Assembly (NCBI RefSeq): GCF_000424585.1
Contig: NZ_AUKE01000007.1
Span: 62,001-126,000, forward strand
Origin: Butyrivibrio sp. MC2013
GTDB taxonomy: Bacteria; Bacillota; Clostridia; Lachnospirales; Lachnospiraceae
Direction of reading: 5' to 3'
DNA length: 64,000 nt
A program made the position numbers and the translations under genes. How positions within the stretch are numbered: the first letter of the stretch is position 1; each line of letters begins with the position of its first letter. Of this stretch, positions 17,636 to 26,928 are shown in pieces. A model generated the notes under the pieces. It worked only from the letters and a program-made list of their open reading frames with translations, was not told the origin of the DNA and did not search any database.

Positions 17636-18403
17636 ATGAAATATATATTAGCAATAGGAAACAGCTTTTCCAGAGATGCCACAGCCTATCTCTATGATAT
17701 CTGCAAAAGCCTGGGAGAAGAAGTAAACGTAGTAAATCTCTATATAGGCGGCTGCAGTCTGGAGAGACACTGGGACAATATAGAACATGACAAAGCCGAG
17801 TATCAGTATCAGGAAAATGGAATAGAAACAGACAGATATGTATCTGTCAAAGAAGTCCTTCACAGACAGAAGTGGGATTATATCGTGACTCAGCAGTCCA
17901 GCCATGACAGCGGTTGGCTTGATACCTACGAGCCCTTTACAGGTCTTATCCTGGATTATTTAAAGAAAGAAGTGCCTGCTGCCAAGATCCTCTTCCAGCA
18001 GACCTGGGCATATGAAAAGGACAGCGATCACGGTTGCTTTATCAGATATAACAGAGATCAGGAAGAAATGTACAGACGCTCCTGGCAGTGCTATCACACC
18101 ATCACTGACAAGTACTCTCTTCCTCTCATCCCCTGCGGAGATGTGATCCAGAGCCTCAGAGCCCAGAGCCCCTTTGATTATGATCATGGCGGAAGGAGCC
18201 TTTGCAGAGACGGTTTCCATATGCATTATATCTATGGAAGATACGCCCTGGCTCTTACCTGGGCAGGCTTCATCCTGGGCATTGATGTTTTAGGCTGCAG
18301 CTATGTTCCAACCCCCTATGAAACTGATGAGAAGGCAGACGAGAGCCTCCTTAAGATAGTCAGAGAGCAGGTAGCAAGCACACTCACAACATCCGGTGTA
18401 TGA
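17636..18403 (+). CDS. DUF4886 (SGNH hydrolase-like) protein
   Basis: A 255-residue protein of the DUF4886 family, related to SGNH hydrolases. The N-terminal block has IGNSFSRDA with the presumed nucleophile Ser, then IGGCSLERHW and a VTQQSSHDSG block typical of the family. A C-terminal DGFHMHYIYGRY motif supplies the likely catalytic Asp and His. No signal peptide is visible. I place the start at ATG 17636, because GGAGG at 17624-17628 has good spacing to it; an in-frame ATG at 17621 overlaps that site. Such proteins are common in gut bacteria near carbohydrate genes and may be esterases, but the substrate is unknown. It is monocistronic. Confidence 0.85.
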   Translation: MKYILAIGNSFSRDATAYLYDICKSLGEEVNVVNLYIGGCSLERHWDNIEHDKAEYQYQENGIETDRYVSVKEVLHRQKWDYIVTQQSSHDSGWLDTYEPFTGLILDYLKKEVPAAKILFQQTWAYEKDSDHGCFIRYNRDQEEMYRRSWQCYHTITDKYSLPLIPCGDVIQSLRAQSPFDYDHGGRSLCRDGFHMHYIYGRYALALTWAGFILGIDVLGCSYVPTPYETDEKADESLLKIVREQVASTLTTSGV

Positions 18404-18473
18404 TCTGTTACTAGAATTATCAAGATGTCAGGGGCAAAAGCAAATTGCTGCTTTCTAATGTTTTGCTGGTCAA

Positions 18474-18521
18474 AAAAGGTCATAATGCGATTTATTAAAG
18501 CTAATCGCATTATGACCTTTT
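18474..18521. terminator. Bidirectional terminator, 19-bp stem
   Basis: A perfect 19-bp stem (18474-18492 with 18503-18521) with A and T tracts at its ends lies between the convergent DUF4886 and aldo/keto reductase genes. Confidence 0.9.
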
Positions 18522-18536
18522 AACCCTTACGTCACA

Positions 18537-19715
18537 TCAATAATTTAGTATCTTCTTGGCAATCGGCACTGCAATCTTGTATATAGGATTTTCCATCCTC
18601 TTCTTGACATTCTCCAGCTCTTTTCTAATCTCCAAATGCTGAGGACAATGCTGCTCGCACTTGCCGCACTTTACACACAGGGAAGCGTTGGTCTGCACCT
18701 TCCTGAGGCTGGTGCACATGATATATTCCCTCATAGCATTGATAAAGCCGTCTGTATAGCTCTGGTTATATATTGCAAAATTAGTCGGTATATCCACTCC
18801 CTTGGGACAGGGCTGGCAATAGCCGCAGCCTGTACAGCCCACCTTGATGCTCTTTTCAAGGACTGCCAGAACCTTCTTGTATGCATCAAGCTCTGTCTCT
18901 GAAAGGCTCCCCGGCATAGCTTCAGAAGCAGTCCTGACATTCTCGGATACCTGCCTTATATCATTCATACCCGAGAGCACCACAGTCACTTCAGGATGAT
19001 TCCATATCCATCTAAGCCCCCAATCCACATTGGTCCTGTCAGGATCCACCTTCTCAAATTCTCTCCTTGCTCCTTCCGGAAGATTAGCCAGTCGCCCTCC
19101 TCTTAAGGGCTCCATGATCACCACAGGGATATCCCTTGCAGCTGCGTATCTAAGGCCCTCGATTCCCGCTTGGGAATGCTCATCCATATAGTTAAACTGT
19201 ATCTGGCAAAAGTCCCAGTCATAGGCATCAATAAGGGCTTTAAAGGGAACAGTCCCTCCGTGGAAGGAAAAACCCACGTTTCTGATCCGGCCTGATGCCT
19301 TTTTCTGTTCCAGCCAGTCCTTTACCCCCATCTCACACAAACGCTGCCAGGTATTGGCATCATTGAGCATATGCATAAGGTAATAATCTATATAATCTGT
19401 CTGGAGCCTTTGAAGCTCTTCGTCAAAGAATTTATCAATATCACCCGGCTTTTTGATCAGATAATGAGGGAGCTTGGTCGCAATATTGACCTTATCTCTG
19501 ATACCATATTTTGCCAGAAACCTGCCAAGGCACACCTCGCTTCCGGGATAGATATAGGCGGTGTCATAATAATTGACGCCGTTTTGATAAGCCTCATACA
19601 TTTCCTTTTCCGACTTCTCCTGATCTATAGCAGTACCCTTCTTGCTAAAACGCATACAGCCGTATCCAAGAGCAGACAGCTTGTCACCATTTTTTTTATT
19701 TTCTCTGTACTGCAT
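18537..19715 (-). CDS. Aldo/keto reductase with C-terminal 2x[4Fe-4S] domain
   Basis: A 392-residue oxidoreductase. The N-terminal TIM barrel has the AKR motif YYDTAYIYPGSE with the catalytic Asp and Tyr. The C-terminal part carries two ferredoxin-like clusters, GCTGCGYCQPCPKG and CVKCGKCEQHCPQ. This fused family is frequent in Clostridia. The iron-sulfur part suggests electron supply from ferredoxin rather than NADPH alone; the substrate is unknown. The start at 19715 is chosen for the GGAGGGG ribosome site; an upstream ATG at 19727 lies inside that site. The gene is monocistronic, and its upstream region carries one copy of the 62-nt hairpin repeat. Confidence 0.9.
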   Translation of the reverse strand: MQYRENKKNGDKLSALGYGCMRFSKKGTAIDQEKSEKEMYEAYQNGVNYYDTAYIYPGSEVCLGRFLAKYGIRDKVNIATKLPHYLIKKPGDIDKFFDEELQRLQTDYIDYYLMHMLNDANTWQRLCEMGVKDWLEQKKASGRIRNVGFSFHGGTVPFKALIDAYDWDFCQIQFNYMDEHSQAGIEGLRYAAARDIPVVIMEPLRGGRLANLPEGARREFEKVDPDRTNVDWGLRWIWNHPEVTVVLSGMNDIRQVSENVRTASEAMPGSLSETELDAYKKVLAVLEKSIKVGCTGCGYCQPCPKGVDIPTNFAIYNQSYTDGFINAMREYIMCTSLRKVQTNASLCVKCGKCEQHCPQHLEIRKELENVKKRMENPIYKIAVPIAKKILNY

Positions 19716-19752
19716 GATCCCCTCCATTCTCCGTCTGAGAAAGCTTATTAAA

Positions 19753-19814
19753 TGCCAGATTCATGTTCTCACGAAACACGCAGTAAATGCGTGTTTCTGA
19801 AGGTACGTCTAATA
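19753..19814. repeat. 62-nt intergenic hairpin repeat, copy 1
   Basis: This copy is identical over 62 nt to 46734-46795. It holds a perfect 10-bp stem (GAAACACGCA/TGCGTGTTTC, loop GTAAA) with conserved flanks TTCATGTTCTCAC and TGAAGGTACGTCTAATA. A diverged inverted copy lies at 63006-63062. This copy lies upstream of the aldo/keto reductase gene. Confidence 0.85.
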
Positions 19815-19946
19815 TATATACATTATATAATTTCCTAATGAAAACAAATAGCATTTATTTGACAAAGTAAAAAGCAATAGAAAAATCCAAAAGGATCTTA
19901 CTATTGCCATTTGAGAAAAACACTAAATATTTAGGAGTAAGCTAAT

Positions 19947-22763
19947 TTAATTACTGGGTGCAACTGCCTTAACAGTGCACTTTGCTTTTTTGCCGCTGCC
20001 ATCCAGAGCATATACGGTTATGGTACAGCTTTTCTTTTTGGAGGCGGCATCTGCTGCAATATAGATATTACCGCACTGATCTACTACTGCAACGCTCTCA
20101 TTGCTGCTGACAAATTTGAGACTCTTATTAGTAGCATTCTCAGGAAGGATGGTTGTTACATCTATATGTCCATATGAGCCATATGCCAGCTTCATGCTTC
20201 TGGCGCCAAGCTTAATGGTCTTAACAGGGATATTGACATGTACATATATGCCTGTCATTTTGCCGCTGTCTACAGTCTTTGCGCTAATATATGCAGTTCC
20301 CTGGCTCTTGCCTGTTACTACGCCGTTCTTGACAGTAGCTACTTCAGGATTGCTGGACTCCCAGATGACTGATTTATTGATCGCATTTGTGGGAGTGATC
20401 AGTGCCTTGATGGTATATTTCTTCTTTACAGGCAGCTCAATAGTACCTGTGATATATTTCTTCTTGCTGTTAGCAAGCTGTATGCCTTCTACAGCTTTGC
20501 CGACCTTGATCTTGCAGCTGGCCTTCTTGCCTGTGCCATCACTGGTCCTTGCTGTGATGACTACGCTTCCTTCGCTAAGGCCTCTTACATTACCATTGTA
20601 ATCAACAGTTGCTATCTCAGGATTACTGCTGAACCATTCAACCTTGCTCTTATCTGCCAGAACAGGCTTTACGGACATTGCCAGAGTCTTTACATTGCCT
20701 ACGCCCAGCTTGTAGCTGCCGGGGCTTACCTTTACCTTCTCAGTCCTGCAGATCACATTTATCTCTTTGTACTTAACTATCTTACCGTTATCTGCTTTTG
20801 CATAGATAGTGGCCTTGCCCAGCTTACCTGTGGATACTACCTTACCCTTGGAATTAACAGTCAGGATATCAGGATTACTACTCTCCCATGTCACAGTCTT
20901 ATTGCTGGCATTAGAGGGCTTTACAGTAGCCTTTAATCTTGTAGACGGTTTTGCAGTCTTACTGGTGATATTCAGAGTGCTCTTACCTGTGAGGGTCAGA
21001 GAATCTACGCTTCTTGTGATTCTGATCTTGCAGCTGGCCTTCATGGTCTTATCAGGAGATGTTGCAGTGATTGTTGCCGTACCGGGGCCCTTGGCTGTTA
21101 CCTTTCCTTCGCCATCTACCACTGCCACCTTCTTGTTGGAGCTGGACCATGTGATTTCACTAGCGGAGCTTACAGGATCTATCTTGCTGCTAAGAGTGAT
21201 AGCCGGAGCTGTATTGGCACTGGTGATTTCCATTGTCACCTCGCTCTTGTCAAGGCTCAGTGACTGTGTCTGCTTCACTGCTTTGCTATTAACCTTTACA
21301 GCCTTGGTCTTGGTAGCGCTTATTCCACTGATGGCCGCCTTAACTGTTGCGCTTCCCGATTTAAGAGCATTTGCTCTTCCACTTACTGAATCAATGCTCA
21401 ATATGCTGCTGTCAGAGCTTGACCACTTCATCAATCCGGAAGCAAGAGTAGCATTAGTATATTTTGAAGTACCATAGCTTGACTTACTCTGTGCCGTAAC
21501 TGCTACAGAATAAGTCGCAGTATTGCCAGGCTCTAGTTTGTCAGATCCCTGGATACTGCCAATTGTGATATATGAGCTGGACATCTCAATAGCCGGAGAT
21601 GATTTGCCCTGGAATGAATCCTTATCCTGTCTTAGTCCGCTCTTATATGTCAGCTCTGCTGCTACAGCTGTCCAGTTGTATACTTCACCTTCAGCTGCAA
21701 ATGCTGCAACACCGATAGCTGTATATCTGGTGCTGATCAGACTTTCATAGTGGCCTGTCTGACCGGTATTTTGGCCCTTCTGTGTCTTATTGATATAATC
21801 GTTCTTCTCATCATAGAACTGCTTGATACCGGCCATAAGAGCTCTTGAGCCCTCTGAGTTCCATGCAAGGTCCTCTCCCCATGCCTGCTCGCCCCAGGGA
21901 GACTTTACACTAAAGCAGCTCTCGCCATTGGGCCTTGTATGGCTGATATTCACATTGGCTTCTGCTGCCCTGGTCCTTGCTATAGCCTCCATGTCCTTGG
22001 ACCATACAAGAGGCTTGTAATCAGCGGCAGTAAGCTTCTTACCTGTATTAGGATCTTTAAGACCCAGGTTGCAGGCTTCCTTCCTGATCCTGTTGATCTC
22101 AGCCAGGATCGTGGAAGCTGATTCTGTATAATAATGTCCGGGAATATTTACTTTGACATTGCTGCCCTGAGCTGCAAAGAGATCTGCACCTGCAGCATCT
22201 TCATCTGCTATAGCAGCACCATCGTCGACAATAGAACCTGACAGATCATAGGACTGTCCTGCAAAGGGCTCCTCTGTTTCTGCCTCTTCAGAGCAAAAAG
22301 AACTCTCTTTTTTATCTTCTGCGATCGCACAGGGATCAGCTGATTCATCATCAGAGGGCTCATCTGCAGCGCCTCCTTCATTTTCCTCGTCTTCTAAGGC
22401 CTGATCTTCATCGCAGACAGATTCGTCTTCAGCTTCGGTCACTTCTTCATCTGCAGCATCAGAGGAAGGGATCTGGTCAGCTCCTTCATCATCAGCATTT
22501 CCCTCGTCGTATGCAGGAGCAGATTCTACACTTTCATCATCTATAGGCTGAGAAGTTTCCTGATCGGAAGCCTCGCCTGCCTCATCATCTGCATTTACAT
22601 CAATATCTTCATCAAATATTTCAGTTTCATCATCTGCAGTCATATTTGTTACAGCTTCTGTAACAATGGTACTGTCAGCTTCTGCTGCCATCACCACACT
22701 GCCACCTACAGGTTGTATAGTTATCATTGCTGTCATCAGCAGTGCTAAAACGCTCTTCTTCAT
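19947..22763 (-). CDS. CAP-domain surface protein with bacterial Ig-like (Big_2) repeats
   Basis: A 938-residue secreted protein. A signal peptide ends near VMAAEA (about residue 26). Residues about 30-195 are extremely acidic (Asp/Glu-rich, low complexity). A CAP/SCP domain follows (about 215-375) with ILAEINRIR, NISHTRPNGES, GEDLAWN and TGHYESLI. The rest is a chain of about six Big_2 Ig-like domains with repeated TWSSSN/VAVVD/GTATITA-type motifs. No sortase motif or membrane anchor is seen at the C-terminus. ATG 22763 is preferred, with GGAG spaced before it, over an ATG at 22790. The role is probably cell-surface or matrix adhesion; the CAP activity is unknown. Confidence 0.88.
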   Translation of the reverse strand: MKKSVLALLMTAMITIQPVGGSVVMAAEADSTIVTEAVTNMTADDETEIFDEDIDVNADDEAGEASDQETSQPIDDESVESAPAYDEGNADDEGADQIPSSDAADEEVTEAEDESVCDEDQALEDEENEGGAADEPSDDESADPCAIAEDKKESSFCSEEAETEEPFAGQSYDLSGSIVDDGAAIADEDAAGADLFAAQGSNVKVNIPGHYYTESASTILAEINRIRKEACNLGLKDPNTGKKLTAADYKPLVWSKDMEAIARTRAAEANVNISHTRPNGESCFSVKSPWGEQAWGEDLAWNSEGSRALMAGIKQFYDEKNDYINKTQKGQNTGQTGHYESLISTRYTAIGVAAFAAEGEVYNWTAVAAELTYKSGLRQDKDSFQGKSSPAIEMSSSYITIGSIQGSDKLEPGNTATYSVAVTAQSKSSYGTSKYTNATLASGLMKWSSSDSSILSIDSVSGRANALKSGSATVKAAISGISATKTKAVKVNSKAVKQTQSLSLDKSEVTMEITSANTAPAITLSSKIDPVSSASEITWSSSNKKVAVVDGEGKVTAKGPGTATITATSPDKTMKASCKIRITRSVDSLTLTGKSTLNITSKTAKPSTRLKATVKPSNASNKTVTWESSNPDILTVNSKGKVVSTGKLGKATIYAKADNGKIVKYKEINVICRTEKVKVSPGSYKLGVGNVKTLAMSVKPVLADKSKVEWFSSNPEIATVDYNGNVRGLSEGSVVITARTSDGTGKKASCKIKVGKAVEGIQLANSKKKYITGTIELPVKKKYTIKALITPTNAINKSVIWESSNPEVATVKNGVVTGKSQGTAYISAKTVDSGKMTGIYVHVNIPVKTIKLGARSMKLAYGSYGHIDVTTILPENATNKSLKFVSSNESVAVVDQCGNIYIAADAASKKKSCTITVYALDGSGKKAKCTVKAVAPSN

Positions 22764-22805
22764 GTCATAACTCCTTTGATGCAAAAACATAGCGCAACCT
22801 TATTA

Positions 22806-22834
22806 ACTATACTTTATAGATGATTTTATTTCAA
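22806..22834 (-). promoter_or_regulatory. Promoter of the CAP/Ig-like gene
   Basis: On the minus strand, TTGAAA (22834-22829), a 17-bp spacer and TATAGT (22811-22806) form a sigma-A promoter about 45 bp before the start codon. Confidence 0.55.
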
Positions 22835-23060
22835 TTATGTATAATGCACTTTTTTCAATTTTGTTTACAAATTACAAAAACAGACGTATTCGTGTAAGAT
22901 TTTATGTCATTTATTTATAGCAAGAGCCCTTTCTACTATATTAAAGGTATATTTTTCCAAAAAGAATACATATTTGTATATTACAAATATACTTATTATA
23001 GTATGTACCCTCCTATTATATTAAGAATATGTTTCCGGGCTGCATAGTCCTTACTCCAGT
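22835..23060. other. AT-rich intergenic stretch
   Basis: The rest of this 390-bp gap is very AT-rich. The only feature I can support is a 21-nt inverted repeat at 22970-22990 (ATATTTGTA/TACAAATAT), possibly an operator. No gene is visible. Confidence 0.3.
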
Positions 23061-23100
23061 AAAAAAGCTTGCAGAGGGGATGCTGCCCCGATCTGCAAGC
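23061..23100 (-). terminator. Terminator after the WYL regulator
   Basis: On the minus strand a hairpin (GGCTTGCAGA/TCTGCAAGC with inner GGGG/CCCC) is followed by a T run (23066-23061). Confidence 0.8.
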
Positions 23101-23153
23101 CAATATATTACAAGTATTAAAGACTATAAATAGGTAGAATTACCTGCTCTCTC

Positions 23154-24158
23154 CTATTTATTACCGGCTCGACTGACAGCCGCCAGAAAGTCTCTGGTAT
23201 ATTTCTCCAGTTCGGTCACAACCTCCTCAGGTCCCATTATGCTCACTCCGCTCCCAAGGCCAAAGAGCCAGCCAAAGAACTGTGGAGACACATTAACATT
23301 TACACTCACATAGCTCTCGCTGTCAGTCAGCGGCCTGAAGCTTATATCTTTACCGAATCTGTCAATGAATATACCGCAGAGGCTGTTATCCAGCCTGATC
23401 CTGACCTTCTTTTTCTCGCCTCTGTACATGCCAAAGGTAGCCTTGGAATAATCCCTCATATCCAGGCTGTCAAATTCTTCCTTGCCCTCTCTCATCTCAT
23501 CCACAAGGGCGATCTTCATCATCTTGTCCACTCGGTAGTGCTTGATCAAATGAGCAGGGCTGTCATAAGCCACCAGATAGTAATTCTCATCATCCCATAT
23601 AAGAGCCCAGGGACTGACAGTGATATTGTTGCCATCATGGGTGGGGATGAGTCTGCCGTTTATATCCCATCTGTAATATTTGAAGCTGATCTTCTTATTG
23701 GAGCCTATAGCCGTATAGATATCATCCACATTGTAATAGACACTCTCATTCATGGTCTTGACCCTGTCGCCCACATACACCTGGCGCTGAAGGGACCTGG
23801 CCTGATAGTCACTGACCAGGGTCTTGACCTTGGCAATAAGCGCAGATGACTTATTCCTGGTAATAAACTTGGATGACAATATGGCATCTATGAGGAGCTT
23901 GACCTCTGCCAGCTCAAACTGCCTGCTGCCCACATGATAAAAGGTCTCCTTGCCTATCTGCTCCTTGATGACCTCCACTCCCAGCTGCTCCATATCCTGC
24001 AGGTCACCATATATACTCTTTCGCTCTGCACTGATACCATAGCCTTCCAGCTCTCTCAGGATTTGAGGCATGGTCAGACTATGCTCATCATCTGTCTTCT
24101 CCAGCATGATCTTCATCAGATATGTGAACTTCAGCTTCATATTAGCGCCTCTGGGCAT
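23154..24158 (-). CDS. WYL-domain transcriptional regulator
   Basis: A 334-residue regulator. The N-terminus (1-70) is a winged helix (SLTMPQILRELEGYGISAERKSIY fold, with LQDMEQLGV). The WYL domain lies at about 140-250 (KISFKYYRWD, then VSPWALIWDDENYYLVAYD), with the canonical Trp/Tyr/Leu replaced by a WALIWDD block. A C-terminal WCX-like extension follows. WYL proteins often bind nucleic acid or nucleotide ligands and control stress, transport or defence genes. The ATG is supported by AGGAGGTC. It is 62 bp after the MATE gene and may control it. No defence genes are nearby. Confidence 0.87.
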   Translation of the reverse strand: MPRGANMKLKFTYLMKIMLEKTDDEHSLTMPQILRELEGYGISAERKSIYGDLQDMEQLGVEVIKEQIGKETFYHVGSRQFELAEVKLLIDAILSSKFITRNKSSALIAKVKTLVSDYQARSLQRQVYVGDRVKTMNESVYYNVDDIYTAIGSNKKISFKYYRWDINGRLIPTHDGNNITVSPWALIWDDENYYLVAYDSPAHLIKHYRVDKMMKIALVDEMREGKEEFDSLDMRDYSKATFGMYRGEKKKVRIRLDNSLCGIFIDRFGKDISFRPLTDSESYVSVNVNVSPQFFGWLFGLGSGVSIMGPEEVVTELEKYTRDFLAAVSRAGNK

Positions 24159-24220
24159 AATGACCTCCTGCAGTCAGAATCCATTTATATGTAGGGATAT
24201 ATGTCATAAGCATTAGCTTC

Positions 24221-25582
24221 TCATCCCGCCTTGTCCTCAGATGGCAGTTTTTTAAAATACAAAGCCATAAAAACAAGGGTCACAGGAAAAGAAAGAACTA
24301 CTGATAAGGGCTGAGCTTCCTGTATACCCGATAGTCCCCTGAGCCTTGATAATATAAGAAGCAATGGAATCAAAAGGAGGCCACTTCTAAGGGCCGATAG
24401 AAGAGATGCACCAAGCCTTTTACCGGAGCTCTGATAAGTCATTTCTATGATCATAGTAACCGGAAATAAAAGGTTGGCCATAGACTGCAGCCTCAAAGCT
24501 CTGGCTCCCACTGCTATGACCTCAGGATCGTCCCTGAACACACCTACGAGGTACTCAGCATTGATAATAAGAAATATACAGCCCATTATGATAATGCTCT
24601 CTGTGAGTAGCGCTGTAAATCTAAAGCCCTTTCTGATCCTGGAATACTTGCCCGCGCCGTAGTTAAAGGCACATACCGGCTGAAAGCCCTGGCCGATGCC
24701 AAGAGCAAAGGCAAATATAAAGAACACGATCCTGGACACAATACTCATACCTGCTACTGCCGGATCGCCGTAGGGCCTGCAGCAGAGATTGAGTATCACT
24801 GTAGTCAGACTGTTAAGTCCCTGTCTGAGGAGACTGGGAAAACCTGTTGTCATGATCCCTATATAGCCTTCAGCCCCTATTTTCAGAGCCCTCTTAAGAC
24901 TCAGCTTCAGCTCAGTCCTGCCTGACAGGAACATAAAGAGCAGTATGCACCAGCTGACAAACTGGCTGACAGCGGTAGAGAGCCCTGCTCCGTGGATGCC
25001 CATATTCAGTTTGAACATCAATATATAATCTCCGCCCATGTTAAGGACTGCGCCTGTCATCAGTCCCACCATACCAAGGGAGGCCTTGCCCTCATATCTA
25101 AGTACATTATTCATGGTAAGAGAGCTGCTCATAAAGGGCGCTGCCACTAATATATAGCTGATATATATTTTGGCATAGGGCGCGATAGTAGGAGTGCTGC
25201 CCAGAAATAGGACAATATCATCTATGAAGAAAAATCCAAAGAAGCTGATCAGTGCTCCGCAAAAAATAGATCCAAAAAAGCCACCGGATGCATAAAGAGA
25301 TGCTTTATCAAGGTCTCTTGTCCCCAGCGCACGAGACAATATACTGCCCGATCCCTGACCAAACATAAAGCCAAAAGCCTGTATGATAGCCATAAAACCA
25401 AAGACTATTCCCACCGCTCCGCTGGCGCTGGTGCCAAGCCTCCCCACAAAGGCTGTATCAACCAGGTTGTAGATATTATTTACAAGCATAGAAATAACGC
25501 TGGGCACAGACAATGCCAATATCAATCTGTGCACCGGCGTTGTAGTCATTTTAATATACTGTTTTGATGCGTTTGCTGCCAT
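24221..25582 (-). CDS. MATE family efflux transporter
   Basis: A 453-residue integral membrane protein with about twelve helices in two homologous halves, each about 200 residues. Characteristic motifs are PSVISMLVNNIYNLVDTAFVG near the N-terminus, GQGSGSILSRALG, and GQGFQPVCAFNYGA in the second half. It would export cationic drugs or metabolites using a sodium or proton gradient. GGAGG precedes the ATG at 25582. The WYL regulator gene follows in the same direction, so the pair is probably one transcript. The substrate cannot be predicted. Confidence 0.93.
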   Translation of the reverse strand: MAANASKQYIKMTTTPVHRLILALSVPSVISMLVNNIYNLVDTAFVGRLGTSASGAVGIVFGFMAIIQAFGFMFGQGSGSILSRALGTRDLDKASLYASGGFFGSIFCGALISFFGFFFIDDIVLFLGSTPTIAPYAKIYISYILVAAPFMSSSLTMNNVLRYEGKASLGMVGLMTGAVLNMGGDYILMFKLNMGIHGAGLSTAVSQFVSWCILLFMFLSGRTELKLSLKRALKIGAEGYIGIMTTGFPSLLRQGLNSLTTVILNLCCRPYGDPAVAGMSIVSRIVFFIFAFALGIGQGFQPVCAFNYGAGKYSRIRKGFRFTALLTESIIIMGCIFLIINAEYLVGVFRDDPEVIAVGARALRLQSMANLLFPVTMIIEMTYQSSGKRLGASLLSALRSGLLLIPLLLILSRLRGLSGIQEAQPLSVVLSFPVTLVFMALYFKKLPSEDKAG

Positions 25583-25670
25583 ATCTCCTCCGGCCAGTTT
25601 TCATATTCTTTTACATTTATTATTTATCCTGTAAGCAAATTCCGCAACCACTTGCCGACTTGCTGCCACA

Positions 25671-25713
25671 AAAAAGGTCCGGTTTCTGAAGGACATTCAA
25701 AAACCGAACCTTT
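25671..25713 (-). terminator. Terminator after small membrane protein gene
   Basis: On the minus strand AAAGGTTCGGTTT pairs with AAACCGGACCTTT through one G-T wobble. A T run follows. The wobble pairs only in the minus-strand RNA, which supports that direction. Confidence 0.75.
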
Positions 25714-25772
25714 CTTATGCTTTTGACAGTAAAAGCTTTACCTTATAAAACAAGGACGCATCCATCACATGA

Positions 25773-26186
25773 TCACATGTGAGCGTTGATAAGATTATCA
25801 ACTACAGGGATGTTGATAGTCTGAAGCTTAAGAGCCTTTACGATCAGGATAGCAAATACGATATCCTTAAGGATGCTGACCAGAGTGGTGAATACAGCAA
25901 AGAGATTGCTTACTACCGGTACATATGCTCCTGCTCCGAATACATTAACTACGGACAGGATCCAGTTAAATGCATCAGGGAACAGACCGATCAGAAGTGT
26001 CAGCATACTAAAGCAGGCAAGTGTAGCTGTAGCCTTTACTGCTGTTCTTCTAAGCCACTGATTGTTCTCAAAAAGCAGGATATATCCCAGCACAATAGCA
26101 GATGCAAGATATCCTCCAAAGAGCGCTGCTGCATAAGCGAATGCTCCTACCATTCCGATTGATACTCCAAGTCTTGTTCTTTCCAT
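25773..26186 (-). CDS. Small integral membrane protein, function unknown
   Basis: A 137-residue hydrophobic protein that I do not recognise. Four hydrophobic segments can be seen: about 9-36, 50-68, 75-92 and 92-120, with few charges between. The N-terminus MERTRLGVSIGMVGAFAYAAA suggests a short cytoplasmic start. ATG 26186 has AGGAGG-like sequence upstream; an ATG at 26216 lies further out without better support. The gene is alone, with its own terminator, between the MATE and MarR genes. A small accessory or stress-related membrane protein is possible, but nothing in the sequence specifies a role. Confidence 0.7.
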   Translation of the reverse strand: MERTRLGVSIGMVGAFAYAAALFGGYLASAIVLGYILLFENNQWLRRTAVKATATLACFSMLTLLIGLFPDAFNWILSVVNVFGAGAYVPVVSNLFAVFTTLVSILKDIVFAILIVKALKLQTINIPVVDNLINAHM

Positions 26187-26319
26187 TTGTATAACTTCCT
26201 CCGTTCTTTGCTTCAACTATCTGAAGCCTTTTAATAACAAACATTAGACATCTTACAATGTTTTGTCTTTCATTACAAGCACTTTGTATAATATGTATTT
26301 TTGACTGAATTTTTTGCAT

Positions 26320-26354
26320 AAAAAAGCTGCAAAGAGACATCTCTCAATGCAGCT
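26320..26354 (-). terminator. Terminator at the end of the fab operon
   Basis: On the minus strand, AGCTGCA/TGCAGCT with inner AGAG/CTCT forms a hairpin followed by TTTTTT. It lies just after the MarR gene, the last gene in this direction. Confidence 0.8.
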
Positions 26355-26403
26355 AGATATACCACAGCTTTAACTTTGTAAATGGCCCGAATTTACCAGC
26401 GGC

Positions 26404-26874
26404 TCATTTATCCAACCTATCAAAGTATGTATAGTCCTTGATATCGATCTCAGGCATCAGTTCTTCATTTAATATACTGAGCATCTCCTGGAACTTCTTG
26501 TAATCTTCCTTGGAGAAACGCTTCTGGCATCTCTTCATGATCAGTTCCAGATAGTCCTGGTTGATCTGCTTGTAATCCAGATATTTCTGGGTAGGCCTTA
26601 GATGATATTCTCTCATATCATCATTTGATCTGATCTTCTCCACATATCCCTTCTGAAGCAGGCACTTGACTCTGTGAGCCGCATTGGGGGATGAGATATC
26701 CACTGCCCTGGCAAACTGCGCAACAGTGGGTTCGCCCAGCCCCATGATCACTTCCATGCTAAAGGATTCTACTGTTGATAATGTAGCTTCCCTGTTCTCA
26801 AATCTGGAGAATACCTTCATATAGAAGTGCAGGCGAAGCTTGTCGTAAATCTGACTTATTGCATTGTTTTCCAT
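26404..26874 (-). CDS. MarR-family regulator, possibly FabT-like
   Basis: A 156-residue MarR-type winged-helix protein. The recognition helix region is TVAQFARAVDISSPNAAHRVKCLLQKGYV, followed by the wing IRSNDDMREYHL and long dimerisation helices. In many Firmicutes a MarR protein, FabT, controls fatty-acid synthesis genes and is encoded with them. This gene lies 54 bp after fabZ in the same direction, which supports that role, although it is at the end of the cluster rather than the start. A TATGACT/AGTCATA inverted repeat lies just upstream (about 26897-26921). FabT identity is inferred from context only. Confidence 0.82.
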   Translation of the reverse strand: MENNAISQIYDKLRLHFYMKVFSRFENREATLSTVESFSMEVIMGLGEPTVAQFARAVDISSPNAAHRVKCLLQKGYVEKIRSNDDMREYHLRPTQKYLDYKQINQDYLELIMKRCQKRFSKEDYKKFQEMLSILNEELMPEIDIKDYTYFDRLDK

Positions 26875-26928
26875 TACTCGTTCCTTCTGTTAGTTTATGA
26901 CTATTGACCCTTAAGTCATATCATAACA

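Noticed and set aside
20101-21477. Long plus-strand open frames over the Ig-like gene
   Set aside because: They are antisense to repeated Ig-like coding sequence, lack ribosome sites and have low-complexity Leu/Val/Thr composition.
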